In this document: positions 50,846-58,643 of the stretch, in pieces | Layout: each line of letters starts with the position of its first letter | Numbering within the stretch: position 1 is the stretch's first letter | NCBI RefSeq assembly: GCF_036347055.1 | Contig: NZ_CP108882.1 | Span: 5,684,501-5,748,500 of the forward strand | Source: Streptomyces sp. NBC_00820 | Lineage (GTDB): Bacteria > Actinomycetota > Actinomycetes > Streptomycetales > Streptomycetaceae | DNA: 64,000 nt | Direction: 5' to 3' | The notes under the pieces: model-generated | What the model saw: only the letters and a program-made list of their open reading frames with translations | What the model was told of the DNA's origin: nothing | The model's database searches: none | Program-made: the position numbers and the translations under genes

Positions 50846-51861
50846 GCAACCCGGACAGGCCGGTCAAAGCAGCCGTCTTCAGCGCCGGTTCGTGGGGCAC
50901 GTCCTTCGCCATGGTGCTCGCCGACGCCGGGTGCGACGTCACCCTGTGGGGACGCCGCACCGAGGTCGTGGAGGCGATCAACACCACCCGGACGAACCCC
51001 GACTACCTGCCCGGCGTCGAACTGCCGGAGAACATCCGGGCCACCGCCGACCCCGCCGAGGCCGCCGCGGGCGCCGACTTCACGGTCCTGTCCGTGCCCT
51101 CCCAGACCATGCGGGACAACCTCGCCGAGTGGACCCCGCTGCTCGCCCCTGGCACCGTGCTGGTCTCCCTGATGAAGGGCGTCGAACTCGGCTCGACCAT
51201 GCGGATGAGCGAGGTCATCGAGGACGTCACCAAGGTCGGCGCCGACCGCATCGCGGTGGTCACCGGACCCAACCTGGCCCGCGAGGTCGCCGCCCGCATG
51301 CCCGCCGCCGCCGTGGTCGCCTGCACCGACGAGGCGGTCGCCCAGCGGCTCCAGGCCGCCTGCCACACGCCGTACTTCCGGCCGTACACCAACACCGACG
51401 TGATCGGCTGCGAACTCGGCGGCGCGGTCAAGAACGTCATCGGCCTCGCGGTCGGCATCGCCGACGGCATGGGCCTGGGCGACAACGCCAAGGGCTCGCT
51501 CATCACGCGCGGCCTCGCCGAGACCACCCGGCTCGGCATGGTGCTCGGCGCCGACCCGCTGACGTTCTCCGGACTCGCCGGACTCGGCGACCTGGTGGCC
51601 ACCTGCTCCTCGCCGCTGTCCCGCAACCACACCTTCGGCACCAACCTCGGCAGGGGCATGACCCTCGAGGAGACCATCGCGGTCACCAAGCAGACCGCCG
51701 AGGGCGTCAAGTCCTGCGAGTCCGTTGCGGATCTGGCCCGCCGGCACGGAGTGGAGATGCCGATCACCGAGACGGTCGTGGACATCGTGCACGAGGGCAA
51801 GCCGCCGGCGGTCGCCCTCAAGGAGCTGATGTCGCGCAGCGCGAAGCCCGAGCGACGCTGA
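50842..51861 (+). CDS. gpsA: glycerol-3-phosphate dehydrogenase [NAD(P)+]
   Basis: 339 residues. It reduces dihydroxyacetone phosphate to sn-glycerol 3-phosphate, the backbone for plsC upstream (EC 1.1.1.94). Nucleotide loop FSAGSWGTSFAMVLAD (13-28; Ser in place of the first Gly of GAGSWGT), MKGVE, GPNLAREVA, and the catalytic Lys in GGAVKNVIGLAVGIADGMGLGDNAK. GLGDLVATCSSPLSRN is intact. GTG start overlaps the plsC stop. Confidence 0.96.
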   Translation: MSNPDRPVKAAVFSAGSWGTSFAMVLADAGCDVTLWGRRTEVVEAINTTRTNPDYLPGVELPENIRATADPAEAAAGADFTVLSVPSQTMRDNLAEWTPLLAPGTVLVSLMKGVELGSTMRMSEVIEDVTKVGADRIAVVTGPNLAREVAARMPAAAVVACTDEAVAQRLQAACHTPYFRPYTNTDVIGCELGGAVKNVIGLAVGIADGMGLGDNAKGSLITRGLAETTRLGMVLGADPLTFSGLAGLGDLVATCSSPLSRNHTFGTNLGRGMTLEETIAVTKQTAEGVKSCESVADLARRHGVEMPITETVVDIVHEGKPPAVALKELMSRSAKPERR

Positions 51862-51920
51862 GCCACCCGGCGCGGCCGACGCTGGGCCAGGGCTCTACCA
51901 GCGGGTACGCTCAACGCGAT

Positions 51921-53078
51921 ATGAGCACCGAGAACCTCCCCCAGAGCCCTGAGCAGCCGTCTCGGAAGCCGCGTGTGGCCGTCGTGTTCGGCGGACGCAG
52001 CTCCGAGCACGGGATCTCCACGGTCACCGCCGGCGCTGTTTTGAACGCCATCGACCGGACCAAGTACGACGTCCTGCCGATCGGCATCACCCGGGAAGGC
52101 CGCTGGGTGCTGACGGCCGACGAGCCGGAGCGCATGGCCATCACCGACCGCCGGGTGCCCGCCGTCGAGGAACTGGCGGAGTCCGCCGAGGGCGCCGTGG
52201 TGCTCCCCGTCGACCCCGCCGTCCGCGAGGTCGTCTACAGCGAGCCGGGTTCCGTGCCGAAGGCTCTCGGCGAGGTCGACGTGGTCTTCCCCGTCCTGCA
52301 CGGCCCGTACGGCGAGGACGGCACCCTCCAGGGCATGCTGGAGCTGTCCGGAGTGCCCTACGTCGGCGCGGGTGTGCTCGCCTCGGCCGTCGGCCAGGAC
52401 AAGGAGTACATGAAGCGGGTGTTCACCTCCTTCGGGCTGAAGGTCGGCCCGTACGTGGTGATCCGGCCCCGCGAGTGGGCCCAGGACGAGTCCGCCGCCC
52501 GCAAGAAGATCATCGACTTCGCCGGCGAGCACGGCTGGCCGCTGTTCGTGAAGCCCGCGCGCGCCGGCTCCTCGATCGGCATCACCAAGATCGACGACCT
52601 TTCCGGCCTGGACGAGGCCATCGCCGAGGCCCAGCGCCACGACCCGAAGATCATCGTCGAAGCCGCGATCCGCGGCCGCGAGATCGAGTGTGGCGTCCTG
52701 GAGTTCGAGGACGGCCCGCGCGCCTCCGTCCCGGCCGAGATCCCGCCGCCTGACGCGCACGCGTACTACGACTTCGACGCCAAGTACATCGACTCCACGC
52801 CCGGCATCGTCCCGGCGCCGCTCACCGCCGAGGAGACCGCCGAGGTACGGCGGCTCGCGGTCGAGGCGTTCGACGCGACCTCCTGCGAGGGCCTGGTCCG
52901 CGCGGACTTCTTCCTCACCGAGGACGGCGAGTTCGTGATCAACGAGGTCAACACGATGCCCGGCTTCACGCCGATCTCGATGTACCCGAAGATGTGGGAG
53001 GCCACCGGCATCGCCTACCCGGAGCTGGTGGACCGCCTGGTGCAGGCCGCCCTGCGGCGCTCGACCGGGCTGCGCTAA
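51921..53078 (+). CDS. ddlA: D-alanine-D-alanine ligase
   Basis: 385 residues, ATP-grasp. It joins two D-Ala for peptidoglycan (EC 6.3.2.4). VAVVFGGRSSEHGIS, LHGPYGEDGTLQGMLEL, KPARAGSSIGI and the C-terminal NEVNTMPGFTPISMYPKMW (metal ligands) are present. The omega-loop has YYDFDAKY with the Tyr expected for a D-Ala-D-Ala enzyme rather than the His of VanA-type D-Lac ligases. It starts 59 bases after gpsA, probably in the same operon. Convergent with the lipoprotein gene 112 bases downstream; a GC-rich partial dyad around 53088-53145 may end transcription. Confidence 0.96.
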   Translation: MSTENLPQSPEQPSRKPRVAVVFGGRSSEHGISTVTAGAVLNAIDRTKYDVLPIGITREGRWVLTADEPERMAITDRRVPAVEELAESAEGAVVLPVDPAVREVVYSEPGSVPKALGEVDVVFPVLHGPYGEDGTLQGMLELSGVPYVGAGVLASAVGQDKEYMKRVFTSFGLKVGPYVVIRPREWAQDESAARKKIIDFAGEHGWPLFVKPARAGSSIGITKIDDLSGLDEAIAEAQRHDPKIIVEAAIRGREIECGVLEFEDGPRASVPAEIPPPDAHAYYDFDAKYIDSTPGIVPAPLTAEETAEVRRLAVEAFDATSCEGLVRADFFLTEDGEFVINEVNTMPGFTPISMYPKMWEATGIAYPELVDRLVQAALRRSTGLR

Positions 53079-53190
53079 CCCGCTTCCGGGGCCGGCGGCC
53101 GTCCGCGCGTCCGCCGTGGCCGGCCGCGCGGCTCCCCGCGCCCCGGGGCACTGCCCACGGACCCGCCGGTACCGCGTGGTCGGCGCATGG

Positions 53191-53706
53191 TCAGCGCATG
53201 GAGGCGATCCCCTCGGGGATCGCCTTCTTCACGGCCGGGGCCAGGTCGATGAGCACCTCGGAGCTGTCGTCCGGGCCGGACAGTTCCTTCGCCAGGGTCA
53301 CCTGCACATAGGCCCGCCGGCCCGCCGTGGTGAACTGCCAAGACCCGTCGTCGTGCTTCTCCATCAGCCAGTCCACGCCGTCGACGCCGCCGCCGATCGC
53401 GTTCGGGTCATCGCCCTGGGCCACCTTGCCGTCGATCATCTTCGGCGGCCGGACGATGCCGCAGCGCAGTATGATCGCCGGGCCTCCCCAGCCCGCCGTG
53501 TAGACGGACCGGGGCCTGGGGTCGTCGCGGCGTTCGCCGTCCACCTTCCCGGGCAGTTCCCGGTGCAACTGACGGCACAGGGGTGCGGTCCTGGCGTCGG
53601 GACGGGGAACCGCGACCGTGGCGTCGTCTGCCGAGGAGCAGCCCGCGACCGCGATCAGCAGGGCGGGCGCGAGCAGGGCGAGCGACCGGTGACGGAAGAT
53701 GTTCAC
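53191..53706 (-). CDS. DUF3515 lipoprotein
   Basis: 171 residues. The lipoprotein signal peptide has basic MNIFRHRS, a hydrophobic core and lipobox VAGC with Cys23. The mature domain has LCRQLHRELPGKVDGERRDDPRP, GWGGPAIILRCGI and VDGVDWLMEKHDDGSWQFTTAGRRAYVQV, typical of DUF3515, with a probable Cys pair. Extracytoplasmic, membrane-anchored. Role unknown, possibly cell envelope. Downstream of the Lrp-type gene on the same strand, 20 bases apart. Confidence 0.88.
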   Translation of the reverse strand: MNIFRHRSLALLAPALLIAVAGCSSADDATVAVPRPDARTAPLCRQLHRELPGKVDGERRDDPRPRSVYTAGWGGPAIILRCGIVRPPKMIDGKVAQGDDPNAIGGGVDGVDWLMEKHDDGSWQFTTAGRRAYVQVTLAKELSGPDDSSEVLIDLAPAVKKAIPEGIASMR

Positions 53707-53726
53707 CGGCCAAGGGTAGACGGGGG

Positions 53727-53960
53727 CTACAGATGCACGACCGGACAGGTCAGGGTGCGCGTGATGCCGTCCACTTGCTGGACCTTCGCGACCACCATGC
53801 GGCCGAGGTCGTCGACCGTGTCGGCCTGGGCGCGCACGATGACGTCGTAGGGACCCGTCACGTCCTCGGCCTGGATGACTCCGGGGATCTTGCCGATCGT
53901 CTCGGCGACGGTCGACGCCTTGCCGACCTCGGTCTGGATCAGGATGTACGCCTGTACCAC
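53727..53960 (-). CDS. stand-alone Lrp/AsnC effector (RAM) domain protein
   Basis: 77 residues starting at GTG 53960 (MVQAYILIQTEVGKA) with GGAGG 4 bases upstream. It is only the ligand-binding RAM domain of Lrp/AsnC regulators (GPYDVIVRAQADTVDDLGRMVVAKVQQVDGITRTLTCPVVHL), without the N-terminal helix-turn-helix. Such single-domain proteins oligomerise and bind amino acids; they may modify full-length Lrp proteins. Upstream in-frame sequence to 54077 is not conserved-looking. Divergent from thiL. Confidence 0.9.
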   Translation of the reverse strand: MVQAYILIQTEVGKASTVAETIGKIPGVIQAEDVTGPYDVIVRAQADTVDDLGRMVVAKVQQVDGITRTLTCPVVHL

Positions 53961-54125
53961 GGAACCTCCAGGGCGGCCACGAGGATCATGTGGGGAAAAG
54001 GAACGCCACGGTATCGCGTCGCCGCTCCCCGCGGGGAGACCTGCGGGGAGCGGGCTTGCGCGCCAGGGTGCAGGCACGAAAGAAGTTGACGGTCACCTCG
54101 ACCGTATCGGGGACACTGAAGAGGC

Positions 54126-54176
54126 GCGACCGGGCTCGCACCGGTACAGAGGCGACCGGGCACGCACCGGCACAGA
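54126..54176. repeat. 25-bp direct repeat upstream of thiL
   Basis: Units at 54126-54150 and 54152-54176 differ at two positions and are spaced 26 bases apart. They end 15 bases before the thiL start, so they could form part of its promoter or leader. Confidence 0.75.
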
Positions 54177-54190
54177 AGGGGCTTGAGGCA

Positions 54191-55156
54191 ATGAAGGGCA
54201 CAGTGGGTGAGCTGGGTGAGTTCGGGCTCATCAGGGAGCTGACCTCACGTCTCACCACCACCCCGGCGGTCCGGGTCGGCCCGGGTGACGACGCCGCGGT
54301 GGTCGCCGCCCCCGACCGCCGGGTGGTGGCCAGCACCGACATCCTGCTGGAGGGACGGCACTTCCGCCGCGACTGGTCCACGGCGTACGACGTCGGGCGC
54401 AAGGCGGCGGCGCAGAACCTCGCGGACATCGCGGCCATGGGCGCCGTACCGACCGCGCTGCTGCTCGGCCTGGTCGTCCCGGCCGAACTGGCGGTCACCT
54501 GGCCCACCGAGCTGATGGACGGCCTGCGCGACGAGTGCCAGGTCGCCGGTGCCAGTGTGGTCGGCGGGGACGTCGTACGCGGCGACACGATCATGGTGTC
54601 GATCACCGCGCTCGGTGATCTGCGGGGCCAGGAACCGGTGACCCGCGGCGGAGCCCAGCCGGGCGACCTCGTGGCCGTCACCGGCTGGCTGGGCTGGTCC
54701 GCGGCGGGCTACGCGGTGCTCTCCCGCGGTTTCCGCTCGCCGCGCGCCTTCGTGGAGGCCCACCGGCGCCCCGAACCGCCGTACCACGCGGGCCCGGCGG
54801 CCGCGGGGCTCGGCGCGACCGCGATGTGCGACGTGAGCGACGGGCTGATCGCCGACCTCGGGCACATCGCCGAGGCCAGCAAGGTGCGCATCGACATCCG
54901 GTCCGGCGCGATCGACATCCCCACGCAGATGAACGACATCGGGCAGGCCGTCGGTGTCGACCCGATGCAGTGGGTGCTGACCGGGGGAGAGGACCACGCG
55001 ATCGTGGCCACCTTCCCGCCGGACACCAAACTCCCCGCCCGCTGGAAGGTCATCGGCGAGGTGCTCAACCCCTCGGCGCTGCCTCAGGTGACCGTCGACG
55101 GGGCACCCTGGACCAGCAAGGGCGGCTGGGACCACTTCGGAGACATAGAGTCGTGA
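54191..55156 (+). CDS. thiL: thiamine-monophosphate kinase
   Basis: 321 residues of the PurM/ThiL superfamily. It phosphorylates thiamine monophosphate to the diphosphate (EC 2.7.4.16). [31 protein letters not shown], the Asp-rich metal site, [36 protein letters not shown] and [15 protein letters not shown] are all in place. ATG 54191 after TTGAGGCA; the frame is open upstream to 53990 but unlikely to be used. Stop overlaps thiD by 4 bases. Confidence 0.95.
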   Translation: MKGTVGELGEFGLIRELTSRLTTTPAVRVGPGDDAAVVAAPDRRVVASTDILLEGRHFRRDWSTAYDVGRKAAAQNLADIAAMGAVPTALLLGLVVPAELAVTWPTELMDGLRDECQVAGASVVGGDVVRGDTIMVSITALGDLRGQEPVTRGGAQPGDLVAVTGWLGWSAAGYAVLSRGFRSPRAFVEAHRRPEPPYHAGPAAAGLGATAMCDVSDGLIADLGHIAEASKVRIDIRSGAIDIPTQMNDIGQAVGVDPMQWVLTGGEDHAIVATFPPDTKLPARWKVIGEVLNPSALPQVTVDGAPWTSKGGWDHFGDIES

Positions 55157-55959
55157 TACCCCGTGTACTGACCGTGGCCGGCTCGGACTCCGGCGGAGGC
55201 GCCGGCATCCAGGCCGACCTGAAGACGATGCTCGCGCTCGGCGTGCACGGGATGAGCGTGATCACCGCCGTGACCGCGCAGAACTCCGTGGGCGTACAGG
55301 GCGCCTGGGAACTGCCCGTGGAGGCGGTGCGGGCGCAGTACCGCAGCGTCGTGGACGACATCGGCGTGCAGGCCGTGAAGACCGGCATGCTGGCCTCGGC
55401 CGAACTGGTCGAGGCGGTCGCCGAATTGATCTCCGGCACGGACGTGCCGACCGTGGTGGACCCGGTGGGCGTCTCCAAGCACGGGGACCCGCTGCTCGCG
55501 GCCTCCGCGCTGGACTCGGTCCGTGACCGGCTGCTGCCGGTGGCGACCGTGGCCACCCCGAACCTGGACGAAGTGGTCCAACTCACAGGTGTCCGGGTCG
55601 AATCGGAGCGTGATCTGCCGCGGGCCGCGGCTGCCGTGCTGGCCTATGGGCCGCGCTGGGTGCTGATCAAGGGCGGTCATCTCCCCGGCGAGGCCGTGGA
55701 CCTGCTCACCGACGGTTCCGAGGAGCACTGGCTGAGGGCACCCCGGCACGACAACCGGCACACCCACGGCACGGGCTGCACGCTCGCCTCGGCGATCGCC
55801 TCGGGTCTGGCGAAGGGGCGTTCCGTGCCGGAGGCGGTCAGGGAGGCCAAGGAGTACGTCACCGGGGCGATCGCCGCCGGGTTCCCGCTGGGAGCGGGGA
55901 TCGGGCCGGTGGATCACGGGTGGCGGTTCAGGCCGGGCGGGGATCCCGCGGGGACGTGA
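55153..55959 (+). CDS. thiD: hydroxymethylpyrimidine (phosphate) kinase
   Basis: 268 residues, ribokinase-like. It phosphorylates HMP and HMP-P for thiamine synthesis (EC 2.7.1.49/2.7.4.7). [39 protein letters not shown], the [15 protein letters not shown] segment and [19 protein letters not shown] (anion hole and catalytic Cys) are clear. GTG start overlapping thiL, so the two thiamine genes are coupled. Confidence 0.95.
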   Translation: MIPRVLTVAGSDSGGGAGIQADLKTMLALGVHGMSVITAVTAQNSVGVQGAWELPVEAVRAQYRSVVDDIGVQAVKTGMLASAELVEAVAELISGTDVPTVVDPVGVSKHGDPLLAASALDSVRDRLLPVATVATPNLDEVVQLTGVRVESERDLPRAAAAVLAYGPRWVLIKGGHLPGEAVDLLTDGSEEHWLRAPRHDNRHTHGTGCTLASAIASGLAKGRSVPEAVREAKEYVTGAIAAGFPLGAGIGPVDHGWRFRPGGDPAGT

Positions 55960-56127
55960 GCCCGCGGGGACGTGAGCCTGTGAGTGTGTGAGCCCGCAGG
56001 GGCGTGAGCCCTCGGGTGTGTGGCTTTTTGGGCGCGGTGGACCGGACGACCGGTCTGCCGCGCCTACGTATGGCCGGACGCGCGCACGCACGCGCGTGGC
56101 CCAGGTGCGGCCGGTCGCCAACTGGCG

Positions 56128-56240
56128 GGCGCGGCCGTATGCGTGGGCACGGCCGTATGCGTGGGCACGGCCGTGTGTACGGGCGCGGTGGTGTGCACGG
56201 GCACGGTGGTGTGCGTCGGTACCGGCCGTGTGCGGGTACG
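56128..56240 (+). repeat. 18-bp tandem repeats between thiD and rpmB
   Basis: Five clear units starting GGCACGGCCGTATGCGTG-like at 56128, 56146, 56164, 56182 and 56200, decaying after 56218. The period keeps a reading frame open on the + strand (VCVGTA-type hexapeptides), but no start site or function is evident. The rest of 55960-56308 holds GTGAGCC-rich sequence right after thiD and the rpmB terminator; I see no gene there. Confidence 0.85.
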
Positions 56241-56242
56241 GC

Positions 56243-56273
56243 AAAAAGCCGGCCCACCGTGAGGTGGACCGGC
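56243..56273 (-). terminator. rpmB terminator
   Basis: GCCGG-C-CCACC (56248-56258) pairs with GGTGG-A-CCGGC (56263-56273), loop GTGA. On the minus strand it is followed by TTTTT (56243-56247), 36 bases after rpmB. Confidence 0.9.
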
Positions 56274-56308
56274 TCAGTGCGGCGAACCAGCAGTGGCCGC
56301 GCTGTACG

Positions 56309-56494
56309 TCAGCGCGAGACCTTGCCGGCCTTGATGCACGAGGTGCAGGCGTTCACGCGCTTCGGCGTCCCGCCGACCACGGTACGCACACGCTGGATGT
56401 TCGGGTTCCAGCGGCGCGGCGTACGGCGGTGCGAGTGCGAGATGTTGTTGCCGAAGCCCGGCCCCTTGCCGCAGACGTCGCAGTTGGCAGCCAC
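56309..56494 (-). CDS. rpmB: 50S ribosomal protein L28, zinc-ribbon (C+) type
   Basis: 61 residues beginning [20 protein letters not shown], with [16 protein letters not shown] and [10 protein letters not shown]. Two C-x2-C pairs (Cys5/Cys8 and Cys50/Cys53) make it a zinc-binding L28, as opposed to the cysteine-free paralogue that Streptomyces expresses under zinc limitation. Monocistronic with its own terminator; divergent from the DhaL gene across 258 bases. Confidence 0.96.
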   Translation of the reverse strand: MAANCDVCGKGPGFGNNISHSHRRTPRRWNPNIQRVRTVVGGTPKRVNACTSCIKAGKVSR

Positions 56495-56752
56495 GGGTCA
56501 CTCCAAAGACTTCAGATGCACTTACGGTTGATCCCGGCATGCCGGGACCGAGATCCGAAGATCTATGACCTTTAGTGGCGTTGCCAGGGGGAATGGCCCG
56601 ACCGAGATCGGGCAACCGGAGCAGCATACAACGGCTGCTTCCGTACAACGAAACTACCATGTCGGCGCAGGCTTCTGCTCCCGGCCCTCTTCCGGAGGAC
56701 GCCGCCGCTCGGTCTACGCTGCGTCCACGTCCAGCCACTCAGGGAGGCGCAG

Positions 56753-58561
56753 GTGGCGCAGGTGCCGCAGACATTCCTCGATGCTCTCGCGGTGCGCACC
56801 TGGTGCGTTCTGGCACTCGGGGCGCTGGGGCGGGCGCGCGAGGAGATCGACGCGATCAACGTCTACCCCGTCGCCGACGGGGACACCGGGACCAACCTCT
56901 ACCTGACCCTGGAGTCGGCGGCGACCGCAGTGGAGGCGGTGTTCGCCGGGTACGAGACGGGCACGGGCCGCCCCTCGCTCGCGGACGCCGTGCACGCGAT
57001 GGCCCACGGAGCGCTCATCGGGGCCCGGGGCAACTCCGGGACGATCCTCGCGCAGCTGCTGCGGGGGATGGCGCAGGTGCTGGCCGCGGAGGGCGCCGCG
57101 GGAACAGGGCGCGCAGAGGACACCGAGGACGCCGAAGACAGCGAGGACACCGTGGGCACCCGGCGTGCGGGTGACGCGCCTCACGTCGACGGTGCGGGTC
57201 TGGGTCTGGCCCTGCGGCATGCCGCCGACTCTGCCCGTGAGGCCGTGGCCCACCCGGTCGAGGGCACGGTCCTGACGGTCGCCTCCGCCGCGGCGGACGC
57301 CGCCGAGCGGACCGAGGGCGACTGCGGGACGGTCGCGAGGGCCGCCTACGAGGGCGCCTGGACCGCCCTGGCGGCGACGCCGGGCCAGTTGCCGGCGCTC
57401 AGGCGGGCCGGAGTCGTGGACGCGGGCGGGCGGGGACTCGTGGCGGTGCTGGGGGCACTGGTGGAGGCGGTCACGGGGGAAGCGGTCGCGGAGGAGGCGC
57501 CGGGAGCGACGGCCGCGCGGCCGCCGGAGGACTCCGCCGCCGCCTCCACGGCATCCGCCGCCGCTTCCCTGGCCGCCCACGCGCGCGTGGGCGACGTTTC
57601 CGGACCGGCGGACCTCTGCGCCGACGGCACCGGGGCGAGCGGCCCGGCCTTCGAGGTGATCTATCTCCTCGAAGCCGGTGACGAGGCCGTGGCGCGGCTG
57701 CGGGAACGGCTCGACGCCCTCGGCGACTCCCTCGTCGTGGTCGGCGGCGACGGGCTCTGGAACGTCCACGTGCACGTCGACGACGCCGGTGCCGCCGTAG
57801 AGGCGGGGATCGAGGCGGGGCGTCCGTACCGGATCCGGATCACGCACTTCGGTCCCGGCGACGTGCACACCGGCGGTGAGCGGCCGCCGCGCGAGCGCGT
57901 CCAGCGGGCCGTCGTCGCCGTCGTACCCGGCGAGGGCCTGGCCGGGCTGTACACGGAGGCCGGCGCGACCACGATCCTGGCCCGCCCCGGGGAGCCGCCC
58001 GCCGGCGGCGAACTGGTGCAGGCCCTGCGGCGGGCCCACGCGCGCGAGGTCGTCCTGCTGCCCAACGACGCCGAACTGCGCCTCACGGCCGCGGCGGCCG
58101 CCGAGCAGGCCCGCGCCGAGGGCATCCGGGTCGCCCTGATCCCGACCCGCTCGGCGGTCCAGGGCATCGCCGCGCTCGCCGTGCACGAGCCGGAGCGGCG
58201 CTTCGACGAGGACGTCGTCCAGATGACCTCCGCGGCGGGCGCCACCCGGTACGCCGAGGTCGTCGTCGCCGAACGCCAGGCCTGGACGTCGGCCGGCATC
58301 TGCCAGGCCGGTGACGTCCTCGGCCTCATCGACGGCGACGTGGCCGTCATCGGCCCGGATGTCATCAGCACCGCCGAGACCGTCCTGGACCGCATGCTCC
58401 GGGCGGGCGGCGAGCTGGTCACCCTCGTCACCGGCGACGAGACCCCCGAGACCGTCGCCACCCACCTCGAAACCCGGGTCCGCGAGACCTACCTGGCCGT
58501 GGACACCGTGGTGTACCGGGGTGGACGGCAGGGAGCGCTGCTCCTCATCGGCGTGGAGTGA
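56753..58561 (+). CDS. DAK2/DhaL-domain and DegV-like protein (FakA-type)
   Basis: 602 residues from GTG 56753 (GGGAGG 5 bases before). The N-terminal DhaL/DAK2 domain has the Mg-ADP Asp cluster INVYPVADGDTGTNLYLTLESA and GARGNSGTILAQLLRGMAQVL (about 35-110). The C-terminal half (about 390-602) is a DegV/EDD-like segment with LLPNDAELRLTAAAAAEQA and GICQAGDVLGLIDGDV. This is the layout of FakA, the ATP-binding half of bacterial fatty-acid kinase, which needs a separate FakB (not in this window). An acidic Glu/Asp-rich insertion (about 122-135) interrupts the DhaL part. Adjacent to recG and rpmB, as in many Gram-positive genomes. Confidence 0.9.
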   Translation: MAQVPQTFLDALAVRTWCVLALGALGRAREEIDAINVYPVADGDTGTNLYLTLESAATAVEAVFAGYETGTGRPSLADAVHAMAHGALIGARGNSGTILAQLLRGMAQVLAAEGAAGTGRAEDTEDAEDSEDTVGTRRAGDAPHVDGAGLGLALRHAADSAREAVAHPVEGTVLTVASAAADAAERTEGDCGTVARAAYEGAWTALAATPGQLPALRRAGVVDAGGRGLVAVLGALVEAVTGEAVAEEAPGATAARPPEDSAAASTASAAASLAAHARVGDVSGPADLCADGTGASGPAFEVIYLLEAGDEAVARLRERLDALGDSLVVVGGDGLWNVHVHVDDAGAAVEAGIEAGRPYRIRITHFGPGDVHTGGERPPRERVQRAVVAVVPGEGLAGLYTEAGATTILARPGEPPAGGELVQALRRAHAREVVLLPNDAELRLTAAAAAEQARAEGIRVALIPTRSAVQGIAALAVHEPERRFDEDVVQMTSAAGATRYAEVVVAERQAWTSAGICQAGDVLGLIDGDVAVIGPDVISTAETVLDRMLRAGGELVTLVTGDETPETVATHLETRVRETYLAVDTVVYRGGRQGALLLIGVE

Positions 58562-58564
58562 GCG

Positions 58565-58610
58565 GAGCCGCCGTACCGGCCGGATCCGTAAGGTGCCGGA
58601 CCGGCGGCTC
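58565..58610. terminator. terminator between FakA-like and TPR genes
   Basis: GAGCCGCCG (58565-58573) pairs with CGGCGGCTC (58602-58610), extended inside by CCGG/CCGG after a 2x2 mismatch. It lies between convergent genes. Confidence 0.75.
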
Positions 58611-58643
58611 TCCTCTCACCAGCGCGGTCTCACCACCGCGGTC

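Noticed and set aside
56128..56240. Tandem 18-bp repeats as CRISPR or a gene
   Set aside because: No spacers, and no start codon with a ribosome site; treated as a simple tandem repeat.
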